64,000 nucleotides of DNA from Comamonas sp. KCTC 72670 (GCA_014656495.1 BNCN01000002.1:496001-560000); one strand, 5' to 3'. Shown: positions 33,690 to 42,466, counted from the first letter of the stretch. Translations and numbers: made by a program. Notes: generated from the letters alone by a model not told the origin.

Positions 33690-35236
33690 CGCACCGCCTG
33701 GGCGGGCGCGGCCTCGGGCTTCGCCTGGCCCGAGCGCGTGTTGCCGCCGCCCGCGCTCACCCAGCCGCCCGTCGCGGGCTCGGTGGGCGCGGCGAGGTCG
33801 AAGGCGCGGATGCTCATCCGCAGCGTCCAGTCATTCTCCGCGTTCCAGTTGGTCCACGCGCCCAGCACCACGCGCCCTTGATGCAGCGCGGGCGGGGTGA
33901 TGTAGGGCGCCTTCCCCGGCAGCGCGCACGCGGACAGCTCCTGCCCGTCCAGGTCCAGCTCCCGCAGGAACGTGCCGATACCCGCGTCCTCGCCCGTGCA
34001 GAGGTTCTCCCCGCATTGCGCCTCCACGGGGCGGTCCACCAGCAGCAGCGAGTCGCGCTGGGTGAGCAGGGGGGACATGGGCCAGGCGCCGACGGCCCGG
34101 TGCCACTTCACCGCGCCGCTCTCGATGTCCAGGCCGTAGAGGAAGGTGTCACCCGGGTGCGTGGTGGTGGGGCAGCCCTCGGTGGTGCACTGCAGGTCCG
34201 GCAGCACCAGCATGCGCCCCGCCTGCATCGCCGCGCGGCCGAAGGGCGAGCTGGAGCGGCCCAGCGAATAGTCGAAGGACTCGGAGGAGGCCGTGGCCAG
34301 CGTGGCGCGCGGCGCGCCCGTGGCCGCGTCCACCAGCTCCGAGCGGCCCAGCAGCAGCGTGCCGTCATCCACCGCGGTCGGGTCCAGGACGCCCTCGCGA
34401 TGCGTGCGCCAGCGGAGCTGACCGTCCGCGGAGAACGAGAAGAGCTCCGTGGTCTGCTCCAGGACGTTGGAGGCCCCGGCGTAGATGTTGCCGTCCGTGT
34501 CCACCACGAGCGGCGCGTAGACGGGCGGCATGCGCACCTGCCACGCCACCGCGCCGGTGTCCGCGTGCACGGCGACCAGCAGGTCCTCCGCGCCCACGTC
34601 ACCGAAGGTGTCGTGCACCACCGCGACCAGGTAGGGCGGGCTGCGCACCAGCGACTCGACGCGCAGCGCGTGGTGGGCCTCCGGGTTGGGGTCCTTCACC
34701 GCGCCCAGCGAGACGCTCCAACGCGCCTGTCCCGTCGCGCTGTCCATCGCGGTGAGCAACGCGAGCCGGCCCGTCACGAAGAGCTGTCCGCCGTCCACCG
34801 TGTGCACCGCCCAGGCGCCGGGTGGGGGGAGGGCGCGCTGGTAGCGCACGGCGCCGTCCCGCGTGACGGAGACGAGCTGGCATGCGAGCTGGCTCGGGTC
34901 CTTGTCCACCCAATAGCTGCTCTCGCACTCGGTCCAGTAGGTGTTGCCGTCCGCGTCCATGGTGCCGCGGAAGTCCACCGTGTGGTTCCACGCGGCGTCA
35001 TGGCTCCAGGCGAGCCGCGCCGTCCCCTCGGGGCCGGAGCACGCCGTGGCCGCGGTGGGCGGCGGCGCCTGCGTGTCCGGTGTGGGCCCAGGTGCCGGTT
35101 CGTGGGTGGGGCCTTCGGAGGACGGCGTCTGCGCCTCGCCCGGGGGCGCTTCCGCGGGGGCCCATCCTTCGTCCTCGGGAGAGGAGCAGCCCGCCCACAA
35201 ACACGCGCCCAGCACCACGCTTCGAAGTCGACTCAC
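33686..35236 (-). CDS. lipoprotein with PQQ-like beta-propeller
   Basis: 516 residues from a GTG at 35236, chosen because AGGAGG lies 7 bases upstream and the product then begins with a lipoprotein signal (VSRLRSVVLGACLWAGCSSP, lipobox WAGC). After a Pro/Glu-rich linker of about 50 residues the chain forms PQQ/YVTN-type propeller repeats: DADGNTYWTEC, HTVDGGQLFVTG, MDSATGQARWSVS, VHADTGAVAWQVR, VDTDGNIYAGASN and LDIESGAVKWHR. Such propellers bind proteins or cofactors at the cell surface or in the periplasm. The stop overlaps that of the convergent chemotaxis gene by 3 bases. A longer frame to 35323 has no signal and is rejected. Confidence 0.85.
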   Translation of the reverse strand: MSRLRSVVLGACLWAGCSSPEDEGWAPAEAPPGEAQTPSSEGPTHEPAPGPTPDTQAPPPTAATACSGPEGTARLAWSHDAAWNHTVDFRGTMDADGNTYWTECESSYWVDKDPSQLACQLVSVTRDGAVRYQRALPPPGAWAVHTVDGGQLFVTGRLALLTAMDSATGQARWSVSLGAVKDPNPEAHHALRVESLVRSPPYLVAVVHDTFGDVGAEDLLVAVHADTGAVAWQVRMPPVYAPLVVDTDGNIYAGASNVLEQTTELFSFSADGQLRWRTHREGVLDPTAVDDGTLLLGRSELVDAATGAPRATLATASSESFDYSLGRSSSPFGRAAMQAGRMLVLPDLQCTTEGCPTTTHPGDTFLYGLDIESGAVKWHRAVGAWPMSPLLTQRDSLLLVDRPVEAQCGENLCTGEDAGIGTFLRELDLDGQELSACALPGKAPYITPPALHQGRVVLGAWTNWNAENDWTLRMSIRAFDLAAPTEPATGGWVSAGGGNTRSGQAKPEAAPAQAVR

Positions 35237-35259
35237 GCCCGCCTCCTGACACCTGCCCA

Positions 35260-35282
35260 CCTCCCAGCTTGTCGCTGGGAGG
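35260..35282. other. perfect 9-bp hairpin between SDR and propeller lipoprotein genes
   Basis: CCTCCCAGC (35260-35268) and GCTGGGAGG (35274-35282) with a 5-base loop. It lies 24 bases upstream of the lipoprotein start and 94 bases after the SDR stop, both genes on the minus strand. There is no T run, so it may terminate the SDR transcript weakly or sit in the lipoprotein 5' leader. Confidence 0.4.
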
Positions 35283-35375
35283 GTCGGGCACAGTGGGGAT
35301 GGGATTCCCCCGGCGCAACACACCCCGCCAGGGGCGGCGGAGGGGCAGGCAGTCAGGCGGATTGGGAGTGAAGTC

Positions 35376-36137
35376 TCAGCCCACTTCCCCGCCGTCGATG
35401 GCGTAGGCCGACCCAGTGATGCCGCCGGCCGCGTCCGACGCGAGGAACAGGCACAGGGCGGCGACCTCCTCCGGGGTGATGATGCGGCCCATGGCGTTCA
35501 TGGAGGCGAGGGCTTCGCGCGCCTGCTCCTCGCTGCGGCCCGTGGAGGCGCTGATGGCCGACGTGGCGCCGGCGAACATGTCCGTCTCCACCCAGCCCGG
35601 ATTCACGATGTTCACCGTCACGTGCTTCTTCGCGTACTCGGTGGCGAGCGCGCGCGTCAGCCCCAGCAGCGCGTGCTTGGAGGCGCAGTATGCGGACGTG
35701 TACTTCACGCCGCGCACCGCGGCCATGGAGCCGATGTTGATGACGCGGCCACCGCCCGCCTTGGCCATGGCGGGCATCAGCTCGCGGCACAGGAGGAAGG
35801 GCGCCGTGACGTTGACGGCCATCACCCGGGCGAGGTCCTCCGTGCGCGTCTTGTTCAGCGGGGCGGAGACGGTGATGCCCGCGTTGTTCACCAGCACCCG
35901 GGGCGGGCCCTCCGCGAGGATGCGCTGGCTCGCGGCGAGCAGCGCGGCTTCGTCGGCCACGTCCACCGCGTGTGGGCGGATGCGCTCGCCGCCCTCTTGC
36001 TGGAGCGACGCCAGCGCGTCCGCCGAGCGCGCCAGCGCCCACACGTCGTGACCTTGCTTCGCGAAGGCCAGCGCCACGGCGCGGCCGATGCCCCGGCTCG
36101 CGCCCGTCACCACCACCGACTTCTGGGTCGTCGTCAT
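35376..36137 (-). CDS. classical SDR-family oxidoreductase
   Basis: 253 residues, standard length for a classical short-chain dehydrogenase. TGASRGIG lies at 11-18, VNNAG in RVLVNNAGITVSAPLNKTRT, and the catalytic Ser-Tyr-Lys in INIGSMAAVRGVKYTSAYCA followed by SK. VNPGWVETDMF and the C-terminal FLASDAAGGITGSAYAIDGG are also typical. The sequence is close to 3-oxoacyl-ACP reductases and hydroxybutyrate dehydrogenases, and the substrate is not resolvable. The Arg in LARSADA suggests NADP(H). It is the second of two minus-strand genes, 34 bases downstream of the desaturase gene, perhaps cotranscribed. Confidence 0.92.
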   Translation of the reverse strand: MTTTQKSVVVTGASRGIGRAVALAFAKQGHDVWALARSADALASLQQEGGERIRPHAVDVADEAALLAASQRILAEGPPRVLVNNAGITVSAPLNKTRTEDLARVMAVNVTAPFLLCRELMPAMAKAGGGRVINIGSMAAVRGVKYTSAYCASKHALLGLTRALATEYAKKHVTVNIVNPGWVETDMFAGATSAISASTGRSEEQAREALASMNAMGRIITPEEVAALCLFLASDAAGGITGSAYAIDGGEVG

Positions 36138-36171
36138 GCGGCCAGCCTAGCGTCCCGACCGCACGCTGGCA

Positions 36172-37002
36172 TCAAGGTGTGCCCAGTCCCTGGACGGGCG
36201 CCGCGGCCCCGGGCGTGGGCAGGGCCTCTTCCGGGCGGATGCGCTCACCCATCCGCTCCAGCCCGTTCCCCGCGCGCGCCCGCGCGTGCACCTGGGGGTA
36301 GTCGTCGAACGCGGTGCCGAGCCACCGGTCCAGCATCGGCGTGAAGAGGCCGTAGTGCCCCTGGTAGCGCGCGTGGTGCAGGGCGTGGAAGGTGGGGGTG
36401 AAGAAGAGCCGCCCCGCCCACGACGCCACGAAGCGCTCGGGGAGCCACTCCGTGTTGCCGTGGCCCAGCACGTTCAGCGTGTAGTTGGTGAGGATGTAGA
36501 GCAGCACCCCGGCCTGGGTGACGGGCATGAACGTGCTGGCCGCGGCGACGAACAGGAAGCCGCCGCCCAGCAGGACGAAGCGCTCCATCAGGGAGAAGGA
36601 CAGCGAGGTGAGGGGATTCGTGACCTGGGCCACGTGGTGCTGGGCGTGGACCCAGTACAGCGCGCGCGTGTGCATCAACCGGTGCGTGACGTAGAACCAC
36701 ACCTCGAACATCACGAACATCCACGCGAAGGTGAGCAGCGTCGCCTGCCAGGAGAAGGGCGCGAAGCGCGCGTCCTGGTACATCCGGAAGGCGGTGATGA
36801 GCAGCGCGTCACCCACGATGACCGTCAGCGCGGCGCGGGCTTCGCTGCGCAGCTGTCCCGGGGCCAGCGCGCGGCGGTACACGCGGCGCCGTTGGGCCGC
36901 CTGGAGCTGGGACACCTTCCAGCCCAGCGCGACCCCCAACGCCTTGATGGCGCCGGAGACGGCGAGGACGAGGGGCAGCAGCCTCAGGAATCCCTGCACC
37001 AT
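36172..37002 (-). CDS. sterol desaturase / fatty acid hydroxylase-family membrane di-iron enzyme
   Basis: 276 residues with several membrane helices. All three histidine boxes are present: HRLMH at 107-111, HAQHH at 119-123 and HALHH at 206-210, plus GHGN at 180-183 in the helix before the third box. These bind a di-iron centre that hydroxylates or desaturates lipids in the inner membrane using O2. Myxobacteria make unusual sterols, ether lipids and hydroxylated fatty acids, so a lipid substrate is likely but not specified. It is followed at 34 bases by an SDR gene, a plausible partner in the same lipid pathway. Confidence 0.9.
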   Translation of the reverse strand: MVQGFLRLLPLVLAVSGAIKALGVALGWKVSQLQAAQRRRVYRRALAPGQLRSEARAALTVIVGDALLITAFRMYQDARFAPFSWQATLLTFAWMFVMFEVWFYVTHRLMHTRALYWVHAQHHVAQVTNPLTSLSFSLMERFVLLGGGFLFVAAASTFMPVTQAGVLLYILTNYTLNVLGHGNTEWLPERFVASWAGRLFFTPTFHALHHARYQGHYGLFTPMLDRWLGTAFDDYPQVHARARAGNGLERMGERIRPEEALPTPGAAAPVQGLGTP

Positions 37003-37240
37003 GGGTACCTCTCCTCACCCGTGGGCGCGGCCCCCAAGGCCGGCGGCGGATGGGAGGAATCATCGGCACGGCCGTGGCGGGCAAGGCAAGCCAGGCGCCG
37101 CGTCACGAGGACAGGGCGTCCTGCCTCGCGGCACGGGGCGTCGCGGGCGTGACTCGCCGGACGCCGCGTCGCCGCGACAGCGGGGAAGGCAGGCCCCCCC
37201 ACCGTCGTGACGGGCGGGGAGGGGACCTGCGAGATTCGGT

Positions 37241-38098
37241 TCAGCCGTTCTGGGCTTCGTCGCTGCCCGGCGCGGGCGCGGCGGCTTCGCCTTCGGACGG
37301 CGCCTCGGACGGCGCGGCGGCCTCGGACGCCTCGCCCTCCTCGGGCTCGTCGGGCGTCTCGACCGCGGTGCCAGAGGCCTCGGCGGCCTGCTGCGCCTTG
37401 AGCTCCTCGTCGTTCATGAAGCCGACGGGGTTCTCCTTGCGGTTGAGGAAGCGCACCGACTTCTTCGACAGCGCGAACATCTGCTCGGCAGCCGAAGAGG
37501 GCACCAGCGAGTGCTCGATTTGCGCGGGCTCGGGGCGCTCCACCACGCCGAGCTCGCCCTCCTCGAGCTGCTTCGCCTGCGCGGGGCTGAGCTCCAGCCG
37601 CCGCAGCTTGCCCTTGCGGGTCATGAAGTAGAACGCCGTCTCCCCCGGCTCGACGGGAATCTGGGAGCCCAGCACCAGCTCGCGCAGGGCCCGGTCCAGC
37701 TCCACCTGCCGCTTGGACTCGGCGCGCTGGTAGGCTTTGGAGCCCGGCATGGGGGGCAGCTTGGGGATGGCCCGCTCCGGCGCGGCCGGCCGGCCGTGCT
37801 GGGGCGCTCCGCCGTGACGCGGGGGGCCGAAGCCGCCACCCGGACGGCCTCCGCCCTCGCGACGGCCGCCCTCGCGGCCACCGCTGGGACGGCCTCCGCC
37901 GCCGCCCTCGCCTCGGGGCGGGCCGCCTTGTGTCCGGTTGTCATCACGGCGGGGAGGAGGACGGTTGGCGCCTGAACGCCCGCCGTCCTGGGGACCCGGC
38001 CGCCGGGCTTCCGCCTGGCTGGACTTGGTCTCCACCTTCTTGGCCTGTTCCTCGGAGACGAGGCCCGCCTTCAATAGCTTGTCGCGCAGGTTCTGCAT
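37241..38098 (-). CDS. DUF2058-family protein with Gly/Arg-rich insert and acidic tail
   Basis: 285 residues. The N-terminus MQNLRDKLLKAGLVSEEQAK is the hallmark of DUF2058 (YaiL-type, annotated as nucleoprotein/polynucleotide-associated). A conserved C-terminal core follows (RELVLGSQIPVEPGETAFYF, KLRRLELSPAQAKQLEEGEL, VVERPEPAQIEHSLVPSSAA). Between them is a Gly/Arg/Pro-rich disordered insert (about 40-110), RGG-like in places (GGREGGRREGGGRPGG) and suggestive of RNA binding. A Glu/Ala-rich acidic tail of about 50 residues closes the protein. Typical members lack both the RGG-like insert and this tail. It is divergent from the lipoprotein at 38204. Confidence 0.85.
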   Translation of the reverse strand: MQNLRDKLLKAGLVSEEQAKKVETKSSQAEARRPGPQDGGRSGANRPPPRRDDNRTQGGPPRGEGGGGGRPSGGREGGRREGGGRPGGGFGPPRHGGAPQHGRPAAPERAIPKLPPMPGSKAYQRAESKRQVELDRALRELVLGSQIPVEPGETAFYFMTRKGKLRRLELSPAQAKQLEEGELGVVERPEPAQIEHSLVPSSAAEQMFALSKKSVRFLNRKENPVGFMNDEELKAQQAAEASGTAVETPDEPEEGEASEAAAPSEAPSEGEAAAPAPGSDEAQNG

Positions 38099-38203
38099 GA
38101 GTTGGGCGTTCTATCCCTTGCACGGCCGCACGCAAGCCACTGCTTGCCGCTCGTGTATGCCCCACGTAACTTGCCGACCCTGTCGTACCCTCCCGGAGGA
38201 GTC

Positions 38204-39229
38204 GTGAGCCGTCTGAAGAAGTCCGCCTTCACCTTTGCCGTGGCGCTGGCCGCCGCGGGCTGCTCGGACCCGGTCGACAAGGCGGCCAAGGCACGCATCT
38301 TCTCTCCGGAGGACCCCCCGAAGGTCGTCGCGTCCGCCCAGCAGAAGCTGCCCCCCGAGGATGTCGCGGACAACCCGCAGGTGGCGCGCCGCATCCTGGG
38401 CATGGACGCCGCCGAGGTGACCGAGCGGCTGGGCCCCCACCGCTACCAGGCGACGCTGGGGTACGAGTGGACCTCCGAGGCCTCCATCCCCGTGAAGCTC
38501 ACCGAGACGCGCACCTTCCGCGCGGGCCCGGGCGGCGTGAGCGGCGACTTCCACGGCGTGCTGGAGAACTCCCGGGACCAGGGCCTGGAGGTCATGCGCG
38601 TGGGCGGCCAGGTCTTCGCCCGCAACCGCTATGGCCCGTACCGTCAGCGCCTCCGCGACCGCGGCATGGCCGAGCGCACCCGCGCGGAGCTGACCGGCGC
38701 CATCCGTGACTTCGACAGCCTCTTCCAGGGCCGCCTGAAGCTGACGCCCGAGGGCACCGTCACCCACGAGGGCCGCACCGCCTGGCGCTACGTCGTGACG
38801 CTCGCGCCCGCCTCGGAGGGGGCCGCGTCCCGCCCCCTGCCGCCCTCGCCCCAGGCCAAGAAGGGCGCGGACGAGACGACCGTCCGCCGGGCCAACTTCT
38901 TCACCCACCGCCTGCCGCGCTCGCTGGACGGCGAGGTGCTGGTGGATGCCGCCACCTCCGTGGTCCTCAAGGCCCGGCTGGACGGCCGCATCGGCGTGCC
39001 CGGCGAGAAGACGTCCGAGGCCGCCGAGCTGCGCATGACGCTGGAGGCCATGCTCTCCGAGGTCGGCAAGGACCCCAGGCTCCAGTCGCCCGAGGAGTTC
39101 CTCCCGGACGCGGACAAGCCCCAGGGCATCGCCGACGCGCTCGACACCTTCGGCCTCAAGCGCAAGAAGGGCGCGGAGGCGGCCGGTTCGGATGCGCCGC
39201 CCGAGCCCGAGGACGAAGAGGGCACCTGA
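38204..39229 (+). CDS. lipoprotein, unknown function
   Basis: 341 residues from a GTG with GGAGG 4 bases upstream. VSRLKKSAFTFAVALAAAGC is a lipoprotein signal with lipobox AAGC. The mature part contains a mixed beta/alpha domain (TLGYEWTSEASIPVKLTETR, TFRAGPGGVSGDFHGVLENS, EVMRVGGQVFARNRYGPYRQ, EGRTAWRYVVTLAP, LDGEVLVDAATSVVLKARLD). It resembles LolA/LolB-type or DUF-type lipid-binding folds only loosely, so I give no function. It ends with a Lys/Glu-rich charged tail. The gene is single and divergent from the DUF2058 gene; a frame extending to 38102 would remove the signal and is rejected. Confidence 0.8.
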   Translation: MSRLKKSAFTFAVALAAAGCSDPVDKAAKARIFSPEDPPKVVASAQQKLPPEDVADNPQVARRILGMDAAEVTERLGPHRYQATLGYEWTSEASIPVKLTETRTFRAGPGGVSGDFHGVLENSRDQGLEVMRVGGQVFARNRYGPYRQRLRDRGMAERTRAELTGAIRDFDSLFQGRLKLTPEGTVTHEGRTAWRYVVTLAPASEGAASRPLPPSPQAKKGADETTVRRANFFTHRLPRSLDGEVLVDAATSVVLKARLDGRIGVPGEKTSEAAELRMTLEAMLSEVGKDPRLQSPEEFLPDADKPQGIADALDTFGLKRKKGAEAAGSDAPPEPEDEEGT

Positions 39230-39365
39230 GGCGGCCGAGGGGCCCGGGCGACCCGGCCCCGCGGGCCCGTTTCCGGGTGAACGTCTGGCTGGGACTCCAG
39301 GGTTTCCCTGGGAGCGGTGGGGGACGTGCGCGCTACATCCCGGCAGCGGGATGTTGGAAGAAAAT

Positions 39366-39393
39366 TTGCGCTGACTCTTGCGTCCTCTAGAAT
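39366..39393 (+). promoter_or_regulatory. possible promoter of the small sigma-like protein gene
   Basis: A good -10 hexamer TAGAAT (39388-39393) is preceded after 16 bases by a weak -35, TTGCGC (39366-39371). It lies in the relatively AT-rich part of a 237-base intergenic region, 73 bases before the ATG at 39467. Confidence 0.3.
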
Positions 39394-39466
39394 CCTCGAC
39401 GGTTGCGGCCCGGACGCGTCCGACATGCTCGGATGTTCAGCGGGGCTTCACAGCAAGGGAGCGGCG

Positions 39467-39814
39467 ATGGAGCGCAAGGTCGGAAGTAGCACGGTGACGG
39501 CCAAGGAGGTCAAAGCGGCGCTGGAGAAGACGCGCACGCTGTCGGCCGAGGAGGAGAAGGTTCTGCGCATGCGCCATGGTGCTGGCGCGTCCAGCAGCCG
39601 TGCGCCTCTGGCCCGTGCCGCGGGTGACAACGCGGAGCTGGCGGATGAGCTGCTCCTCATCGAGATGCAGCTGATGAAGGCGATGCGCGCTCGCGCGGGT
39701 GGCAAGCCCGCGGCGACCGCCAGCAGCAAGCCCGTGGCCGCCACGCGCGCGCGGGACGCGGCCGCCAATCCGACCAAGGACAAGATTGTCCGGGCGCTCC
39801 GCAAGAAGAAGTAG
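39467..39814 (+). CDS. small basic protein with sigma-70 region 4-like motif
   Basis: 115 residues from an ATG preceded by AGGGAG (39456-39461). Near residues 22-37 it reads TRTLSAEEEKVLRMRHG, very close to region 4.1 of primary sigma factors (LTPREEKVLRMRFG). It does not continue into a helix-turn-helix. Instead it has a leucine-rich helix (ELADELLLIEMQLMKAMRAR) and a Lys/Ala/Arg-rich tail ending IVRALRKKK. The lack of region 2 and of the region 4.2 recognition helix excludes a working sigma factor. It may contact RNA polymerase or be an unrelated helical protein. The basic tail suggests nucleic-acid binding. Confidence 0.75.
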   Translation: MERKVGSSTVTAKEVKAALEKTRTLSAEEEKVLRMRHGAGASSSRAPLARAAGDNAELADELLLIEMQLMKAMRARAGGKPAATASSKPVAATRARDAAANPTKDKIVRALRKKK

Positions 39815-39832
39815 CCGTCTGGCGGAGCCCCA

Positions 39833-41353
39833 CTACCGGTTGAGGATGGCCACGAGGCGCTCCCCGGCCTCGGGCAACGCCAGCGGCGTGCCTGACGTCT
39901 CCGTGGCCAGTCCTTCCGCGTCGTCCGTCCCCCCACGCGCGTACAGCCCCTTCAGCCAGGTGGCCGCCGCGGGGTTCCTCCAATAATCCTCGTCGAACCG
40001 CTCCGTGAGGCGCGCGGTGAGCTGGGTCTCCAGGGCCCAGGACCGCAGGTAGTGCGCCACGTACAGTTGCGGGTCCACGTCGTGGAGGAAGAAGCCCGGG
40101 TGGGGTTCGACGAAGAGCGCGTGGCGCTGGCCGTCCGCGTATTCGTCCGCGCGCTCCGCCGAGGCGCCCTTGCGCGTCAGCGACAGCTCGTAGGACAGCT
40201 TCGCGGCGTGACGGCGCAGCAGCGCCAGCGCTTGGAAGGCCGCCAGCCGCACCGTGTCCCGCGCGGCCATGGTGGGCAGGCCCAGGTAGCGCTTGTGCCA
40301 TTCGGGGGACAGGAGCACCCGCTCGAAGACGGCGGCGTGGGCTTCCGTCACCGAGGCGTCGCCCAGGCGGCGCAGCTCCATGGGCAGCGTGTCCGAGACG
40401 TGCGCGCGGTGCTGCGCGTGGCCCATCTCGTGGAGCAGGCCCGCGAGGCCATCCAGGCCGCCACGTGGCTGGAGCACCAGCCGGATGTCGTCGGGTACGC
40501 GCACCACGGCGACGAAGGGGCGCGACGCCTTTCCGGGCCGGTCCTCGTCGTCGATGCGGATGCGGCCGCCCGCGTTGGGCGTCAGGCCCCATTCGCCCAG
40601 CCAGCGGACCACGGCGGGGAAGGCGTCCTCGCGCCGGAAGAAGCCGTCCATCCAGGGCGCCTGGAGCGCGGCCTGGAGGTCATGGCGGCGCGCCTCGCCC
40701 GAGGGCAGCGGGCGCAGCAGCGGGTCCACCTTCTTGAGGACGTACGCGAGCACGTCGCGGTAGGCGTCCTCCGTCTTGGCGAGCAGCAACTGCGCGGACT
40801 CGGCCAGCTTGGTGAAGTCGATGCCGGTGACGTCCTGACGCAGGGTGGGGTAGTCCTTCGCGCCCAGTTGCTCCGCCGCGTGCAGGGCCGCCTCGCGCCG
40901 GTCGCCGTAGCGGGTGCGGTTCTGCCAGAGGAACTCGCCGGTGGCGCGCTCCAGCAGGGCGCGGCGTGCCCGGCCGGGTTCGCGCGGAATGCGGGCCAGG
41001 GCCTCTCCGAAGGCGTACGTCTGGTCATCCACCGTCAGCCGAGCCTCGGCCTCCAGCGAGGCGATGGCGTCCACGTGCCGGGCGGCGAGCGCGTCCTCGA
41101 CGTGCGAGGCCACCACTTCGCGCACGAGCTGGATGCGGCGGGCGGTGAGGGCGTCGTTCTTCGAGCGCGCCTTGGCGAGCGCCTCGTTGGCGGCGGAGAA
41201 GGTGTCCGGCGAGGACAGGGCGGGGAAGGAGGCGAGGAGCTGGGCGGCGGACGACTCCGGCGGGAGCCCGGCGCCGTTCCGGTAGTGCAGCGTGGCGAGC
41301 TCGGCGAGGAAGTCGTCCAGCCGCGTGCGCACGGAGTGCAGGGGGCGGTCCAT
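39833..41353 (-). CDS. M3-like zinc metallopeptidase
   Basis: 506 residues. The zinc site HEMGHAQH lies near 308-315 (HExxH with a following Gly-His pattern seen in M3 oligopeptidases). A third-ligand candidate Glu lies in DASVTEAHAAVFER, about 25 residues later. The surrounding helices (LHRNG-like opening, LRQDVTGIDFTKLAESAQLL, then YELSLTRKGASAERADEYAD) are consistent with the mainly helical M3 fold. The chain is shorter than the usual 600-700 residues. There is no signal peptide, so it is probably a cytoplasmic oligopeptidase. It is convergent with the preceding small protein and divergent from the pseudouridine synthase gene. Confidence 0.82.
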   Translation of the reverse strand: MDRPLHSVRTRLDDFLAELATLHYRNGAGLPPESSAAQLLASFPALSSPDTFSAANEALAKARSKNDALTARRIQLVREVVASHVEDALAARHVDAIASLEAEARLTVDDQTYAFGEALARIPREPGRARRALLERATGEFLWQNRTRYGDRREAALHAAEQLGAKDYPTLRQDVTGIDFTKLAESAQLLLAKTEDAYRDVLAYVLKKVDPLLRPLPSGEARRHDLQAALQAPWMDGFFRREDAFPAVVRWLGEWGLTPNAGGRIRIDDEDRPGKASRPFVAVVRVPDDIRLVLQPRGGLDGLAGLLHEMGHAQHRAHVSDTLPMELRRLGDASVTEAHAAVFERVLLSPEWHKRYLGLPTMAARDTVRLAAFQALALLRRHAAKLSYELSLTRKGASAERADEYADGQRHALFVEPHPGFFLHDVDPQLYVAHYLRSWALETQLTARLTERFDEDYWRNPAAATWLKGLYARGGTDDAEGLATETSGTPLALPEAGERLVAILNR

Positions 41354-41517
41354 GGGGGCGCGGAAGGTAACAGGAAGCAGGCGGCGCGAAAGGGCGATGC
41401 GCGCGTAGAGTGCCGCCGCATGACATCTGAGCCTGGCGCGGGGATGGGAAGCGGGGACGCCGGGGCTCGGTGTGTCCGCGTCCGCCCGGTGGGCATGACG
41501 CCGAGCGGGGTGAGGGC

Positions 41518-42462
41518 ATGAAGCGACGGACGTTCCGGGTGGAAGGGGCGTTGGTGGGGAAGGCCGTGGCCGCCGCGGTGGCCTCCGAGCTGGGCCTCGC
41601 GGAGCCGCGAGCGCGCGAGCTGGTGGACGTGGGCGCCGTCTATGTGGCGGGCAAGCGCAGCCGTGATGCGAAGGCGCGGCTCGCCGCCGGTCAGGTGGTG
41701 ACGGTGGTGCTGGAGGAGGGGGGGCAGAGCTCCCTGGCGGAAGCCTCCCCCGCGCCCGATTTGCGCGTGCTGTACGAGGACGCGGACGTCATCGCCGTGG
41801 ACAAGCCGGCGGGCGTGACGGCCCAGCCCACCGAGGGCCGCGTGGGCGGAAGCCTGGTGGACCTGGTGGGCGAGAAGCTGGGGCGCGCGGCCGGGCTGGT
41901 GCATCGCCTGGACCGGGAGACATCCGGCGTGACGGTGTTCGGGAAGAGCGCGGAGGCCACGTCGGCGCTCGCGGCCGAGTTCCGGGAGGGGCGCGCGCGC
42001 AAACGCTACGTCGCCGTCACGGGGCCTGGGCTGCCGCCGAGTGGGACGGTGGACCTGCCGTTGTCGAAGGACCCGTCGCGTCCGGGGCGCTGGCGGGCGA
42101 CTCGCGCGGCGAATGGCGTGCCCGCGCTGACGGACTTCCACACGCTGTTCACGGGGCCGGCGTTCTGTGTCGTGGAGCTGCTTCCGCACACGGGGCGCAC
42201 GCACCAGCTTCGCGCGCACCTGACGGCGCTGGGGGCTCCGATTCTGGGGGACGCGCGTTATGGCGGGCTGCCCCGGGCCGGGGGCGTGGAGGCGGCCCGG
42301 TGTCTGCTCCATGCGCAGGCGCTGGAGCTGGGACACCCTCGCACGGGGAAGGTGTTGCGGGTGGAGGCGCCCGTGCCGGAGGACGTGATGCGCTTCTTCG
42401 CCGCGGCGGGCCTCCCGGAGCTCACGGGGCCCATCCGGGCTTGGGGCCCGGCGGGGGATTGA
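41518..42462 (+). CDS. RluA-family pseudouridine synthase
   Basis: 314 residues. An S4-like RNA-binding segment is at the N-terminus (about 28-65: EPRARELVDVGAVYVAGKRS), then LRVLYEDADVIAVDKPAGVT and the catalytic motif HRLDRETSG at 129-137 with Asp132. RKRYVAVTG and the C-terminal HTGRTHQLRAHLTALGAPIL complete the family signature. It converts uridine to pseudouridine in rRNA or tRNA. Which RluA subfamily (RluC, RluD or another) cannot be told from the sequence. The ATG at 41518 has GAGG a few bases upstream; an in-frame ATG 48 bases earlier is less likely. It is convergent with the GT2 gene 4 bases downstream. Confidence 0.93.
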   Translation: MKRRTFRVEGALVGKAVAAAVASELGLAEPRARELVDVGAVYVAGKRSRDAKARLAAGQVVTVVLEEGGQSSLAEASPAPDLRVLYEDADVIAVDKPAGVTAQPTEGRVGGSLVDLVGEKLGRAAGLVHRLDRETSGVTVFGKSAEATSALAAEFREGRARKRYVAVTGPGLPPSGTVDLPLSKDPSRPGRWRATRAANGVPALTDFHTLFTGPAFCVVELLPHTGRTHQLRAHLTALGAPILGDARYGGLPRAGGVEAARCLLHAQALELGHPRTGKVLRVEAPVPEDVMRFFAAAGLPELTGPIRAWGPAGD

Positions 42463-42466
42463 AGCG

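Noticed and set aside
37003-37240. Possible small gene in the gap after the lipid hydroxylase
   Set aside because: Only shadow frames cross it. No start with a ribosome binding site, no RNA gene and no clear terminator is visible.
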